DNA of 64,000 bases from Liquidambar formosana (taxonomy: Eukaryota; Streptophyta; Magnoliopsida; Saxifragales; Altingiaceae): assembly GCA_039720395.1 (NCBI GenBank), contig CM077831.1, forward strand, positions 5,436,003 to 5,500,002. Reading direction: 5' to 3'. This document shows positions 23,735 through 34,518 of this stretch, one piece after another. The notes beneath the pieces were generated by a model. The model had not been told where the DNA came from. It saw only the letters and a list, made by a program, of their open reading frames with translations, and ran no database searches. The position numbers and the translations under genes were made by a program. Within the stretch, counting starts at the first letter, position 1; the number at the start of each line of letters is the position of its first letter.

Positions 23735-25381
23735 TGTTAGGATTATGCCCTAGAGCCAATCATAGAGATGATTGTTTAGGGATTAGGAACAATCATTTGA
23801 TTTCATTTATGTATGTCACATTTATTATTGATTTAATAAAAGGGCTTATTCTATTATGTTTATATGCATCATTTATATTTACATAATATGTCCATGGAGT
23901 TAGAGTTGAGAATATGGAATTACAAAGAGTTGTAATTTTGAGACTATAGATATATCTCTGTACTAAACTCCTAAAGCATTCCTAGTTGAAGGTTCACTAT
24001 GATGGACAGTAATGAACCATAGGACTAGCACTTGTTAGGTTGACTCTATAGGAGGATAGCTAGTCTCAAGCTATTTGTGTGGAGACACTACAACCAACAA
24101 GTGGGTGCCTATTACGAGAATAGGTACACTGAATGTGACCAAAGATATGAGATAAACTGAATGGAGTTTTCCTGCCTGTCAATCAGTTTCTCATTGTTAT
24201 AAGTAATCCTTAGACCTGAGACACCATAGTTGTCTTATGCATGTAGCTTTAGAAGTTTGATAACACTAAGTGCAAATCCTATTCAGGGGTTTGCAAAGGT
24301 GTTCATTGGCCCTACTGCTATGTGTATGAAGGCATGTGAGTGATCAACAAGGGATCCATCACTCTCAGGAAAAAGAGAGAGAATGTCTCATATAGCATTC
24401 ATAATATAACTCATTAAATCCATGGCCATGGTAGGATGAATATGAAAAGAGTTTCATGAGTTCATCAATGAGTTGATATCTATGAATGAGTATAAAGTAA
24501 TTGAACTAGGGACTTGACAGACTTCCATGTCCTATTAGTTCAATTGGAGACATTGTGTTGAAGGAAGGATGCAATTGTAACCTATAAACTATAACAGAAG
24601 GGTTCTTTGTAAATGACTATTCACCTCATTAAGGACCACACCATGAGCCATATGCTAGGTGTTACTCATGGTTAGTAGAAGCCCTAATTGATATAAGTGA
24701 GTTATAATCAATTAGGGAATTGGAAGGAGTTCCAATTAGACCCTAAATGGAAAGAGTTCCATTGTGCACACCTTGTGCTATTCCTACTACTTAATGATGT
24801 GAACCCAATGGGTCACACACTGATCATGCAAGAAGGGCTTTAAAGTCTATGAGAGAAAGGGTTTTAGTGAATAAAGAATAGTTCTTTATGGGCCTATTTG
24901 TATTTGATACAAATAATAGGGGTTAATGTGCAATTAAGAGTAATTACACATAACCCTATTAGGGTTTCTTCCCCATGGCCAGCCCCCTTTAGTGGGCTGC
25001 CTATATAAGTCACACTTATGTGTGACATGGCATAAGAGGCTTGCACAATAAACCCTAGCCGTCCAGCCCCTTGGAGGCTCTCTTCTCTCTCTCTCTCTTC
25101 TCCACCTCTAGCAACAACAAGGAAAAGGAGGAAAGGACTTGAAGCTCTAGCTAGGTGTGGATACCGTTGGAGGCAGCACACTTGGGCTGCTCATTCACTG
25201 CTGTCCGGAATAGAAGCTTGGAGCAAAACGGAGAAGACATTAAAACTGTAAGTGTTCTAACCCTCTTCGTAGTTAGGGTTTGATTTTGTGTTATGCATAG
25301 TTAGATTCATGGGATTGGGAATCGTAGGAAAAATTTTTATATTCCGCCTTTGTATTTTTCCCTCTTGTTCGATTCCCAACA
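23735..25381 (+). repeat. 3' LTR of element C
   Basis: 1647 bp, nearly identical to 15707..17361. It lacks an 8-bp piece present near 16172 in the left copy. It is followed by the TSD CGGTG at 25382..25386. Confidence 0.95.
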
Positions 25382-25386
25382 CGGTG
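25382..25386. other. TSD of element C, right copy (CGGTG)
   Basis: Matches the left copy at 15702..15706. Confidence 0.95.
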
Positions 25387-25410
25387 CACCAACCGGTCCC
25401 CCAACCCGGT
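25387..25410. promoter_or_regulatory. Right half of the palindrome module split by element C
   Basis: CACCAACCGGTCCCCCAACC resumes the GC-rich, ACCGGT-bearing module begun at 15684. GGTGCACC would have been a palindrome at the insertion point. Confidence 0.55.
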
Positions 25411-25639
25411 TTTTCGTTTTGTGCAATTTTCGCACATTTTTGCTTAACCGGGCCCCTTTTCGCTTGATTTTTTGATGAAATCTCTCTTGAAAGGCCTAGA
25501 ACTTGATGTGAATGATTTGAAATGAATGAAATGATGAATGATTAGTCACTAATTGAATTATTAGTTGACTCATGGTGGTATTTGCAAGCCCACTTTGACA
25601 TTTGCTTTGTTAAAGGGCTTTATCTTTGGATGATGGAAG

Positions 25640-26325
25640 GGTGATGCTTATGATACTTGTTCGGAACTATGGAATTTTATATTCCTTGATTTCTTATGAT
25701 TGAATTGCTATTGCTATCTATTTCTTGAGGAAATTATAGCATGTTGGGATTGATTGAGTGTTCTTGCTTATTTTTAATCCTCGGGTTAAAATGAAGCTTT
25801 GTTGATTGGATGATGAGTTGTAGAATGCTTGGGATGCTTTGTAAAGATCATGAAATTGTTATTTTTTGATTCTTTATGATGAATTGAATTGCAATTAATT
25901 TCTTGAGAAAATTATAGCATAATTGGAATGTGTGCTTTGCTTAATTTTAACAAAGATTGTTAAAATAAAGCTTATGAATGCTTGATTAGAATTGGTTTTG
26001 GAAGTATGTTTAAATGACTCTTTGAGTCACATGCATGGATTGTTTTGAATTGCTATTAATTTATTGAGGGAATTATAGCACAATTGGAATATTTGCTTTG
26101 CTTAATTTTAACAAAGATTGTTAAAATAAAGCTTGTCATTGCTTGGATAAAAGTGTTTGTGATAGTATGTTTAAATGACTCTTTGAGTCACATATATGAA
26201 TTGCTTTGCATTGCTATTTATTTCTTGAGGAAATTATAGCACAATGAGTTGATTGCCCTCACTTAATTTTAACAAAGTTGTTAGAATTAAAGTCCTATGA
26301 TTTTGTTTAGTAAGCATGGTGTGTT
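25640..26325. repeat. Diverged tandem repeats in element A, about 180-bp units
   Basis: About four units carrying TTTCTTGAGGAAATTATAGCA-like and AACAAAGATTGTTAAAAT-like words, and the perfect hairpin TGACTCTTTGAGTCA in two units (near 26018 and 26176). Non-coding array between the antisense genes and the PPT. Confidence 0.65.
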
Positions 26326-26770
26326 TAAATGATTCCTGTAGTCACACACAACCCCCTATCTTGTGTGTGTCCTCATTAGAAAGAATGAGCGTACATTATA
26401 GAAGCATATATGTCCCTATTAGAAAGAATAGGCAAATGAGAGCATAGTGTATTTAAATGACTCTTGTAGTCACACACAACCCCCTATCTTGTGTGTGTCC
26501 TCATTAGAAAGAATGAGCGTACATTATAGAAGCATATGTGTCCCTATTAGAAAGAATAGGCAAATGAGAATCATAGTGTGTTTAAATGATCTTTGTGGTC
26601 ACACACACTCCCTATCTTGTACGTGTCCTCATTATAAAGAATGAGCGTACATTATAGAAGCATATGTTCCCCTATTAGAAAGAATAGGCATATGAGAGTA
26701 CCGTGTGTTTAAATGACTTTCATAGTCACACACAACCCCCCTATTTTGTACAAATGTACATTATAACAGT
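26326..26770. repeat. Tandem repeats in element A, about 130-bp units
   Basis: Roughly 3.5 units. Each has a TGACTNNNNNAGTCA-type hairpin, a CTCATTAGAAAGAATGAG hairpin and a CCTATTAGAAAGAATAGG hairpin: the two latter share the same loop with different arms. The array lies just before the PPT. Confidence 0.8.
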
Positions 26771-26885
26771 CATGAACATCCTCAGTAGTCACTGTTGAAG
26801 TTCAAGCTTTGGTTCCTCGCCCTTTTTTTTGTGAAAATGGGCTTTCTTTTCTAACATTGGTGTCGCTTGCGAAGCAAACTCCACT

Positions 26886-26898
26886 AATGAGGGGCATT
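26886..26898 (+). other. Polypurine tract of element A
   Basis: AATGAGGGGCATT directly precedes TGTAGACACC. B and D have matching AATGAGGGGC and GAAAGAGGGGC tracts in the same position. Confidence 0.85.
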
Positions 26899-27542
26899 TG
26901 TAGACACCCCATTTTCATCCCCATAAGTTCAAGATAGCATTTGGTTAGGTTTAGAAGCATCTAGGAGTCCCTAAGCCTTAAATGACACTTTTGCCCTTTT
27001 AAGCCTTAGGAGAATAGGTCATCATTGCATGCATATTTTTGTATCTTTGTTGAGTCCCATCACTTGCATTTAGTTTCTAGGGTCATTTTGGATATGTGTG
27101 TCAAATTTGGTTCAATTCCAGATAGGTTTGGATAGCTAATTAGAACTTTTGCGACTTGAAGGGTAATTTCGTCTTTTACTTCGTATATTTTCCAATCAAC
27201 TTCCAAATTTGTTCTGGAGTGTTCCATTAACCTTAGAATGATGAAATGAGTCTAATTGAAGTGGCAATTTAATTTATTGATAGGTTTTGGATTGGTTCAC
27301 CACATTACCCTATGGTTCATTGACTTTTTTTCGGGTAATCGCCTCATGAAAACCCAGCCACCTGACTGTGGTCAGGGATTTTTGGTTCAAGAATATTCTA
27401 GGCTTATTCTACATTGAATCCTTGAAATTTTGGCTGTTGAATCACTCAAATCGAAGTTAAAATGAAGAATTTAAGTCTGTTTGAAGTTAGGAGTCCAAAC
27501 CGAGTCAAGAATCCTCAAAACCGAGGAAACCTGAGTTCACTC

Positions 27543-27609
27543 TCGGGTGACCGGTTCACCCAACCAGTCCAACCAGTTGGGCCAACCGGTCCAACCGGTT
27601 CACCCGAGC
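27543..27609. promoter_or_regulatory. ACCGGT palindrome module in the LTR of element A
   Basis: Bounded by CTCGGGTGACCGGTT (27543) and AACCGGTTCACCCGAG (27594), an almost perfect inverted repeat. ACCGGT or ACCAGT hexamers start at 27551, 27564, 27573, 27586 and 27595, spacing 13, 9, 13 and 9 bp, so alternate sites repeat every 22 bp. It lies about 200 bp upstream of the LTR TATA box. Confidence 0.7.
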
Positions 27610-27806
27610 GTTTCGTCTTGATTTATTTTTTTTTTGAATTTTTGACGGAATAGGACTCTACCACTTTAAATTTCAGCCTTCTAAAGGACTTCTAAGCCTA
27701 TTGGGAGGTGGTTTTGAGTTGTTTAACATTCATGGGATTTAATTACAGCCCTAGATTGATTTTATGGTAAATTAATCTCAACCATTGGTTCATATGGTTG
27801 GTTGGT

Positions 27807-27814
27807 TATAAATA
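27807..27814 (+). promoter_or_regulatory. TATA box in the LTR of element A
   Basis: TATAAATA followed by GAGGCTC, a plausible promoter for the sense genomic RNA. A's 5' LTR copy is off the window. Confidence 0.7.
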
Positions 27815-29266
27815 GAGGCTCATTCATCAGTATAGGGGACTTTTGACACTTCATATTCATAAGAGAGAGAGGGACCATGAGTTTGCACACACCCATAGCA
27901 CTTGGAGGAGGCTTTCTACTGCAATTTCAAAGGAGAACTAGAAGATAACCAAGCCAAAGAGAAGGAAGAACGCAACGAAGACCTTTGCTTTGTTGTAAGT
28001 CTCCTTTGCATTCTTTTACGATTCCTTCTTCTTCTACTCCATTCTCTGCATATTTATGGCTTAGGATTGAATTAGGAATCATATATACTCTATATTTTAG
28101 AGTGTATATGATTCAAATATGATGAGAAAGCATGCTAGTGGAATAGGATTGCGAATTGCTTGCTGTTAGGATAGTTTTTCTCTTAAGGATAGATGTACGT
28201 TTTGCACAAAAAATTAGTTGATGTGTTTAGGCCGTTTTCTCTTCATGGTTCAATTATATGCATGATTTTAAGCATCTTTTGTATAGGACACTTGCTGTCT
28301 AAGCCTCATCTTCATGGATGTATGGATGATTATTCTTTTCGAGGATAATTATCATCCTTAGAGGGTGAGGTTGTGCATAGATGCTTTCTGGAGTGTGTTT
28401 AAGTGCGCTGTGAGTTTCTTTGCATTCTTAGGTATATATTTTACGTAGGATATGTGAAGAAATCATTCATGCGGAGTGGTTTCTACATAAAATTATCTCC
28501 GAATAATTTTACTTAAGAAAGCTCGCCGTAAGGATGATTATTTCACATTCTTACATAAAATACTTACCTAAGACATTATGTTAGATTTTCTTTTCATGTT
28601 TAGGATTGTCATATGATATTTTCATCATGGTAATGCCTATTTAGCATGTTTTTGATAGTTTTGTGCATATTAGGGTGTTTAGAGCATATAGGAACATATA
28701 GGAGCATATTAGGTTTGTGTTTTTCTTTTGATTTTTGTTATTTTCATGAGTTTTAGATTATTATATGCATGTTTAGTATTCTGTCCAGATTTGATTTAGG
28801 TCTTCTAATGATTATTTGAGCATGACTATGGTTGGTTTGAGCTTAATAATTGCCCTATAGAATACATAGGGTGATTAATTGGTGTTTTTTCGATGTTTCG
28901 GGATAATTTGCATATGGTAAGTGGTTTATGGTAAGTCTTTTGTGAATTGTTCTCTTCTCCCCCATTGGGTTATTGACTTTACTTTGGATTAGAAGTCCTA
29001 AGTTTCCAACTCTCTCAAATTTCTGTTTCATTTAGAATTCTATCTCTTTTAGAATTCTACTTTTCTCAAACTTCTTTTTGGATAAGAGTTCTATCTCTTT
29101 TCAAATTCTATCTCTTCTTAAATTCTTTTTTTTTTTGGAAATCCTTCTTCTTTTAAAACTCTTCTTTTCTTTTAATGGAAACTTAGGGTTGATAGTTCAT
29201 TGTAAAGGGAATAACCCCTTCTTAATCGAACTACGTGGACTTTGATCCTTACATCTTTGCATGTAA

Positions 29267-29271
29267 GGTAC
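29267..29271. other. TSD of element B, left copy (GGTAC)
   Basis: GGTAC precedes B and is repeated at 60421..60425. In A's intact 5' LTR the site reads GGTACGTAGGC once, near 1291. Confidence 0.97.
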
Positions 29272-31258
29272 TGTGAACCCCGGAAATTGGGCCCACGAGG
29301 GATTGAAAAGAAAGTGGGTTTGAAAAAGAAAAAGGAAAGGAGTCGCCACCTTATTTTTTAAAGGAAACAAGGAAAACCCTAAAAATCAGGTTGTTTTAGG
29401 AAAACAATTTGAATGACTCCATAAAAAAAGGAAAGGCAAAAACCAATCTTTTGAAAACCAAAGAAATCGGGGATTCGGAGGCTAAGTTATGACATGGGAA
29501 GGTTCTAGGCAAAGCCTATAGGCACCCATGTCACCCTTTCGGTCTCTCAGTTCATTTGGGCTAAATTAAAGTCTTTCCATACAAAAATCAGCAAGTATAT
29601 CATCACAAGAATTGCATGCATATTATATATTTCATTCATCCATCCATGCATAATAAGCAAATAAAAACAGAAAATAAAAAAAAAAAGAAAACAAAACAAA
29701 AATAAACCTAGGATGCTTGGATCCTAGAACGGACTTGAGCCTCACGAAGAGCGCCTACGTACCATGCAACGAAATACATGGATCAAAGTCCACGTAGTTC
29801 GATTAGAACTAAGGTTAAATCCTAATACAAACCTATGGTTAAAACCCTAGGTTTCCTTATTTGATCAAAAGAGTTGAATATGATAGAAAGTTTGATTTTA
29901 GGAAAGAAATCCACAAAATGGAAACTTTAATAAAAACCAGAATTTTGTTGGTTAAGGAAACCTCTAATTAAACCATAGGATCATATTAAAAATTAACCCT
30001 AAATAGGGAGAAGAGAATGAGTTAAGAAGAAAGGTGAATTGGGGCACCTTCACACCCACTTACCTGAGCGCAATTAGCTCCAAGCATTTAGCCATTTTAG
30101 ACATAAGCAGCCCTATTTGCCATGGGACAAATACCACACCTATTTGCACCCTTACAACTACTCAAAACCATGCAAAAACACTAACATGCAAATCTGGACA
30201 GAATAGTATTATGACCTAAAATCATCCACTAAGCATGCCAATAGCAAAAACAGCGAACAATAATAAGTCCTAACATATTCCTAGAACCATATCATGCATA
30301 AAAACCCTAAAACATACTAACATGCATGCAAAACTATCATGTTTACTCCATATGAAAAACATATACAGCAAACACGAAGAAAAACCAAATAAAAAAGTCT
30401 ACTTTATCATGCTATATGAAAACAAACACGAAACAATGACTCTAAAACCCTAAACTCACAAATATGCTTAAAAACATACAAAACATACTTTAATCATGCT
30501 AAAACCAAACTAAACAGAAATTAAATCATGCATATTAACTAACTAAAGCAATATAACATGATGAAAATCCTAACTCTAACATGCAATGACACTAATCCTA
30601 GCACAAGGACAAACAGGAGCACAAGAATCACAACTATGCATTAAAAACCTAAAGGACAGCCCTAAAGCATGCTAAACAGTAGATAAAAAATAGATATTCC
30701 ATGTATATTAACTAGCTAGAGTGTTAATACATGATAAAAAAGTTACCTTTAACATGCAATAGGCCTAACCCATATGAAAACCTAGTTTAAGCTTGAATAG
30801 AGAAGGAGAATACCTTAGGAAGTGGCTCCCCTTGTGTTTGTAATTGTTCGTGGCTCCTCAGGTCTTTAGAGTGAATCAAACCAACACGAATCCTCCTCTT
30901 TGTCAAAGTGGTATCACAGCAAAGAAATCAAAACTCACTCAACTTTGAAAAGAAATAGAAAACAAAAAGAGAACAAGAGAAAAGAAAAAGTGATTCTCGT
31001 CACTTTGCAGCAGCAGCAACTTCAATCGCGTTTTTGGGTATGAAAACGTTGGATTTGGACAAAGCTTGTGAAATACAAAGTTGTAGAGAATTGAATTATC
31101 TTTCTAAAAAGACCAATTTCATCAAATTCTGACTTCGGATGAAAAATGTATGATTAAAATACGACTGCTGGTTTTCAGAAAATCTGCTGCTGAATTATGA
31201 CGAATTTCACTCCCTCCAAACCCTCTTCTCTCCCCCCTGTTTAAAGACATTAAGAGAG

Positions 31259-31266
31259 TATTTATA
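31259..31266 (-). promoter_or_regulatory. TATA box in the left LTR of element B
   Basis: TATAAATA on the minus strand in the context CTATAAATACTCTC, aligned with the LTR promoters of A and D. Confidence 0.65.
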
Positions 31267-31406
31267 GCTGAAATATGGAGTTTCCCTTTCCTTCCTGGAC
31301 TAGGTTTCCTTGGAGAATAATCAAAAGGTATTTTATAATGATAAAAGACTTCTAATCTGAATAGGAAAAGGAAATTGTCTTTTATAAAAATTGGGAGACT
31401 GACCGC

Positions 31407-31469
31407 TAACACGCATGCACATGTATCGTATGTGTGTACACACACTCATCACATACGTACACGTGTTAG
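31407..31469. promoter_or_regulatory. Alternating purine-pyrimidine hairpin in the LTR of element B
   Basis: CTAACACG at 31407 pairs with CGTGTTAG near 31462, and inner CGTATGTG pairs with CACATACG. The arms include GCATGC, ACATGT, GTGTACAC, TACGTA and ACACGTGT. It lies about 140-200 bp upstream of the LTR TATA box on the minus strand, the same relative place as the palindrome modules of A and D. Confidence 0.6.
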
Positions 31470-32059
31470 TGTCATGATAAAAATGGCTAATTTAATAAAA
31501 TAATTTTCTTTTCATTTTAACCAAAAATCTCATGCTGTGATTCGCACTAATTCTTCAAGGATAATCCGTAAATAACCACACTAAACTCATCATCAGGCCA
31601 TATCAAAATTGAACTTCATGAAACACTTTTGAGGGTAAAATGATGACTAATGAAAGTCAATTTGAAAAGATTTGGTTGGTAATTGTGAGTCAATTAGAGC
31701 TAACCCAAGGAAGGGTCAATTAACCAACTTGAACCACATCGAGCCATTTTAATCCCGAGCCATTGACTTACCAAATTGACACTAAAAATACCTCTTATGC
31801 ATCCATATGAACTCCAATTGACAATTTGGAGATCATTCCAAGGTCAAATGAAAAGTTTGGGACTTAAAAGACGATTATGCCCCTCAAGTCACAAAAGCTC
31901 TTATTATCCCTCAAGATCAACTCCAATTTGAACCAAAATTCATATCCATTGTCCTTGTGACTCTAGAAAACTAATGCAAGTGACTAGACTCAAAAACAAA
32001 ACAAAAACATGCATGAAATGATGAGCCCTAGTAAGGTGGTGCAAAAATGGGGTGTGACA

Positions 32060-32070
32060 GAAGCCCCTCA
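32060..32070 (-). other. Polypurine tract of element B
   Basis: TGAGGGGCTTC read on the minus strand, directly before TGTCACACCCC. It matches A's TGAGGGGC tract. Confidence 0.8.
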
Positions 32071-32194
32071 TTGGCGAACAAGTTACACTTGTGAACCAAT
32101 GATAAAGAACAACCCATTTTTGGCCAAAAAGCCTGGAGAAATCACACACTGATACCAACAATGATGGGAGGTTGAAAACCTGAGACTGAAATAA

Positions 32195-34060
32195 GGAAGT
32201 GTACTCAAGTCATGAGTATACTTAAACCACTGGGGGTTGATGATTGTCAAGAGAAGCATATTCAAGCCACTACGAATGAACATACTTTTGAAATGGAGAA
32301 ATATATTCTAGTCACGAATATATTTAACCAAGTGATGAGAATGAGATCTGAAAAGTACGTTCAAGTGACGGACGTACCTTGGAAATGGAGAAGTATATTC
32401 AGGTCACGAATATATTTAACCAAGTGAGTGACAAAAAATCTGAGAAGTATACTCAAATGATGAGTATACCACTGAAATGGAGAAATATATTCAGGTCACG
32501 AATATATTTAACCAAGTAATCTGAGAATGAAATCTGAGAAGTATACTCAAGTGGTGAGCATACCATTGAAATGGAGAAATATATCCAAGCGATGGATATC
32601 TTTAACCAAGTAGGATAAGAATAATTTGAGAGGTGTATTCAAGTGATGAGTGTACTTTTGAAATGGAGAAATATATTCAGGTCACGAACATATTTAACCA
32701 AGTGATGAAAAAGATGCTGAGAAATATACTCAAGTGATGAGTATACTTAATGATTGAAAAAGACTGAGAAGTACGTTCAAGTGATGAACATACTTTTGAA
32801 ATGGAGAAATGTATCCAAGTGATGGATATATTTAGCCAAGTAAGCTGAGAAGTACACTCAAGTGATGAGCATACCATTGAAATGGAGGAATATATCCAAA
32901 CGACGGATATATTTAACCAAGTAAGATAAGAATAATCTGAGAAGTGTACTCAAGTGATGAGTACACCATTGAAATGGAGAAATATATTCTAGTCACGAAT
33001 ATACTTAACCAAGTAAGTGACAAGTATGTTTGAGTGATAAACATACCATTGAAATAGAGAAATATATCCAAGTGATGGATATACTTAACCAAGTAAGTGA
33101 CAAGTATGTTTAAGTGATAAACATACCATTGAAATAGAGAAATATATCCAAGCGATGGATATACTTAAGCAAGTAAGATAGAGAATAATCTGAGAAGTGT
33201 ACTCAAGTGATGAGTACACCATTGAAATGGAGAAATATATTCTAGTCATGAATATATTTAACCAAGTAAGTGACAAATATTCTGAGAAGTATGTTCAAGT
33301 GATGAACATACTATTGAAATGGAGAAATATATTCAAGTGATGAATATACTTAACCAAGTAAGTGGCAAAATATCTGAGAAGTATACTCAAGTGATGAGTA
33401 TACCATTGAAATGGAAAAAATATACCCAAGTGGTGGATATACTTAACCAAGTAAGTGACAAATGATCTGAGAAGTATGTTCAAGTGATGAACATACCATT
33501 GAAATGGAAAAAATATACCCAAGTGGTGGATATACTTAACCAAGTAAGTGACAAATGATCTGAGAAGTATGTTCAAGTGATGAACATACCATTGAAATGG
33601 AGAAATATACCCAAGCGATGGATATACTTAACCAAGTAAGTGACGAAATATCTGAGAAGTATACTCGAGTGATGAGTATACCACTGAAATGGAGAAATAT
33701 ATTCAAGTGATGAATATATTTAACCAAGTAAGTGATAATGAGGATCTAAAACTAGGAAGCATATTCAATGGGTGAACATGCTTTTGAAATGGAAGAATAT
33801 ATTCAAGTGATGAATATATTCAACCAAGTATGATAGAGAATGAGAATTTGAAGCTGAGAAGCATATTCAAAGAGTGAATACACTTTTGAAATGGAAGAAT
33901 ATATTCAAGTGATGAGTATATTCAACCAAGTGGGATGGAAAATCAAGAATTTGAAACTGAGGAGTATATTCAAAGGGTGAATAAACTTTTGAAATGGAAG
34001 AATATATTCAAGTGATGAATACATTCAACCAAGTGAGATGAAAAATCAAGATTTGACATA
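32195..34060. repeat. Hairpin tandem array of element B
   Basis: About 19-20 units of roughly 90-100 bp. Each unit holds two 9-bp-arm inverted repeats with an AGTGA-type loop, separated by AAATGGAGAAAT and AACCAAGTAAG-like linkers. Example: GTATACTCA (32447) with TGAGTATAC (32461). Arms differ between units but stay complementary. Several small open frames here (e.g. 33295..33576) come from the repeat and are not genes. Confidence 0.9.
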
Positions 34061-34317
34061 AGGATATATGATCAATTTATCAAGATTGAATAGGCATGGT
34101 GCAAGAGGAAACTGTCTTAACACATTGTCACTTGAGTTGGCATGGCACAGGGGAAATATATTCAACCCTTTTGAACATAAAATCAATTCAAGGAATTGAT
34201 TTCAAGATGGAATTTGATTGATTTTAAGCTCAAAAAGTGTTGAATATCTCATTTGGAAGGAGGTTTGATCACGCGTCCAGGCGAGACAAAGCGAGAAGCA
34301 AAACCAAAACAAAGTGG

Positions 34318-34375
34318 CTTGGGTGACCACCAGGCCTCGGGAGGCTAGCCGCCCAGGCCTGGGTGGTTACCCGAG
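34318..34375. promoter_or_regulatory. Palindrome module upstream of the short antisense gene, element B
   Basis: Left arm CTTGGGTGACCACCAGGCCT (34318) pairs with AGGCCTGGGTGGTTACCCGAG-type right arm ending at 34375; the centre is GGCTAGCC. Near edge is 88 bp upstream of the TATA box at 34463, the same distance as in element A. The ends resemble A's CTCGGGTGACC. Confidence 0.65.
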
Positions 34376-34462
34376 CCCGAAGCGGAAATCCCACTTTGAA
34401 TAGGAAACTTCCTATTCTGATGGGTTTTTTCCTATTTGAACTTGGATTTGTGACCTTTTCCC

Positions 34463-34470
34463 TATAAAAA
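34463..34470 (+). promoter_or_regulatory. TATA box of the short antisense gene, element B
   Basis: TATAAAAA followed by CACATCC, starting 56 nt before the ATG at 34519. A has the same octamer at the same distance. Confidence 0.75.
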
Positions 34471-34518
34471 CACATCCAAGAGGTTCCTAAACCTACTTGT
34501 ATTCATTCATTAGAAATT

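Larger units (their letters stand above)
15707..25381 (+). mobile_element. Element C: Ty1/copia retrotransposon inserted in element A
   Basis: Two nearly identical direct LTRs (15707..17361 and 23735..25381), an initiator-Met PBS, a PPT and a perfect 5-bp TSD. By eye the LTRs differ by about three substitutions (near 16146, 16433 and 16858) and an 8-bp indel near 16172. The insertion is therefore recent, yet the internal gag-pol is a relic with no long open frame. That combination fits a non-autonomous copy moved by proteins from another element. Confidence 0.95.
26899..29271 (+). repeat. 3' LTR of element A, first part (interrupted by element B)
   Basis: Starts TGTAGACACCCC and runs to the insertion point of B at 29271, resuming at 60426. 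Positions 27975..29271 match the window's first 1.3 kb. It carries the promoter TATA box at 27807 and the ACCGGT palindrome module at 27543. Total LTR length without B is about 3.06 kb. Confidence 0.92.
29272..32059 (-). repeat. 3' LTR of element B
   Basis: 2788 bp. On the plus strand it starts TGTGAACCCCGG and ends GGGGTGTGACA. Positions 30259..32059 recur at 58620..60420. The TATA box is at 31259..31266 on the minus strand. The minus frame at 31122..31445 recurs at 59483..59806 and is not a gene. Confidence 0.95.

Noticed and set aside
31122..31445. 107-residue minus frame, repeated at 59483..59806
   Set aside because: It lies in the LTRs of B; repetition reflects LTR duplication.
33295..33727. 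Frames with repeated LVKYIHHLGIF-like peptides
   Set aside because: Translation of the hairpin tandem array on the minus strand; no gene support.
32195..34060. CRISPR-like array
   Set aside because: Repeats and spacers do not alternate in fixed form; units diverge throughout, and this is plant DNA. It is a retrotransposon tandem array.
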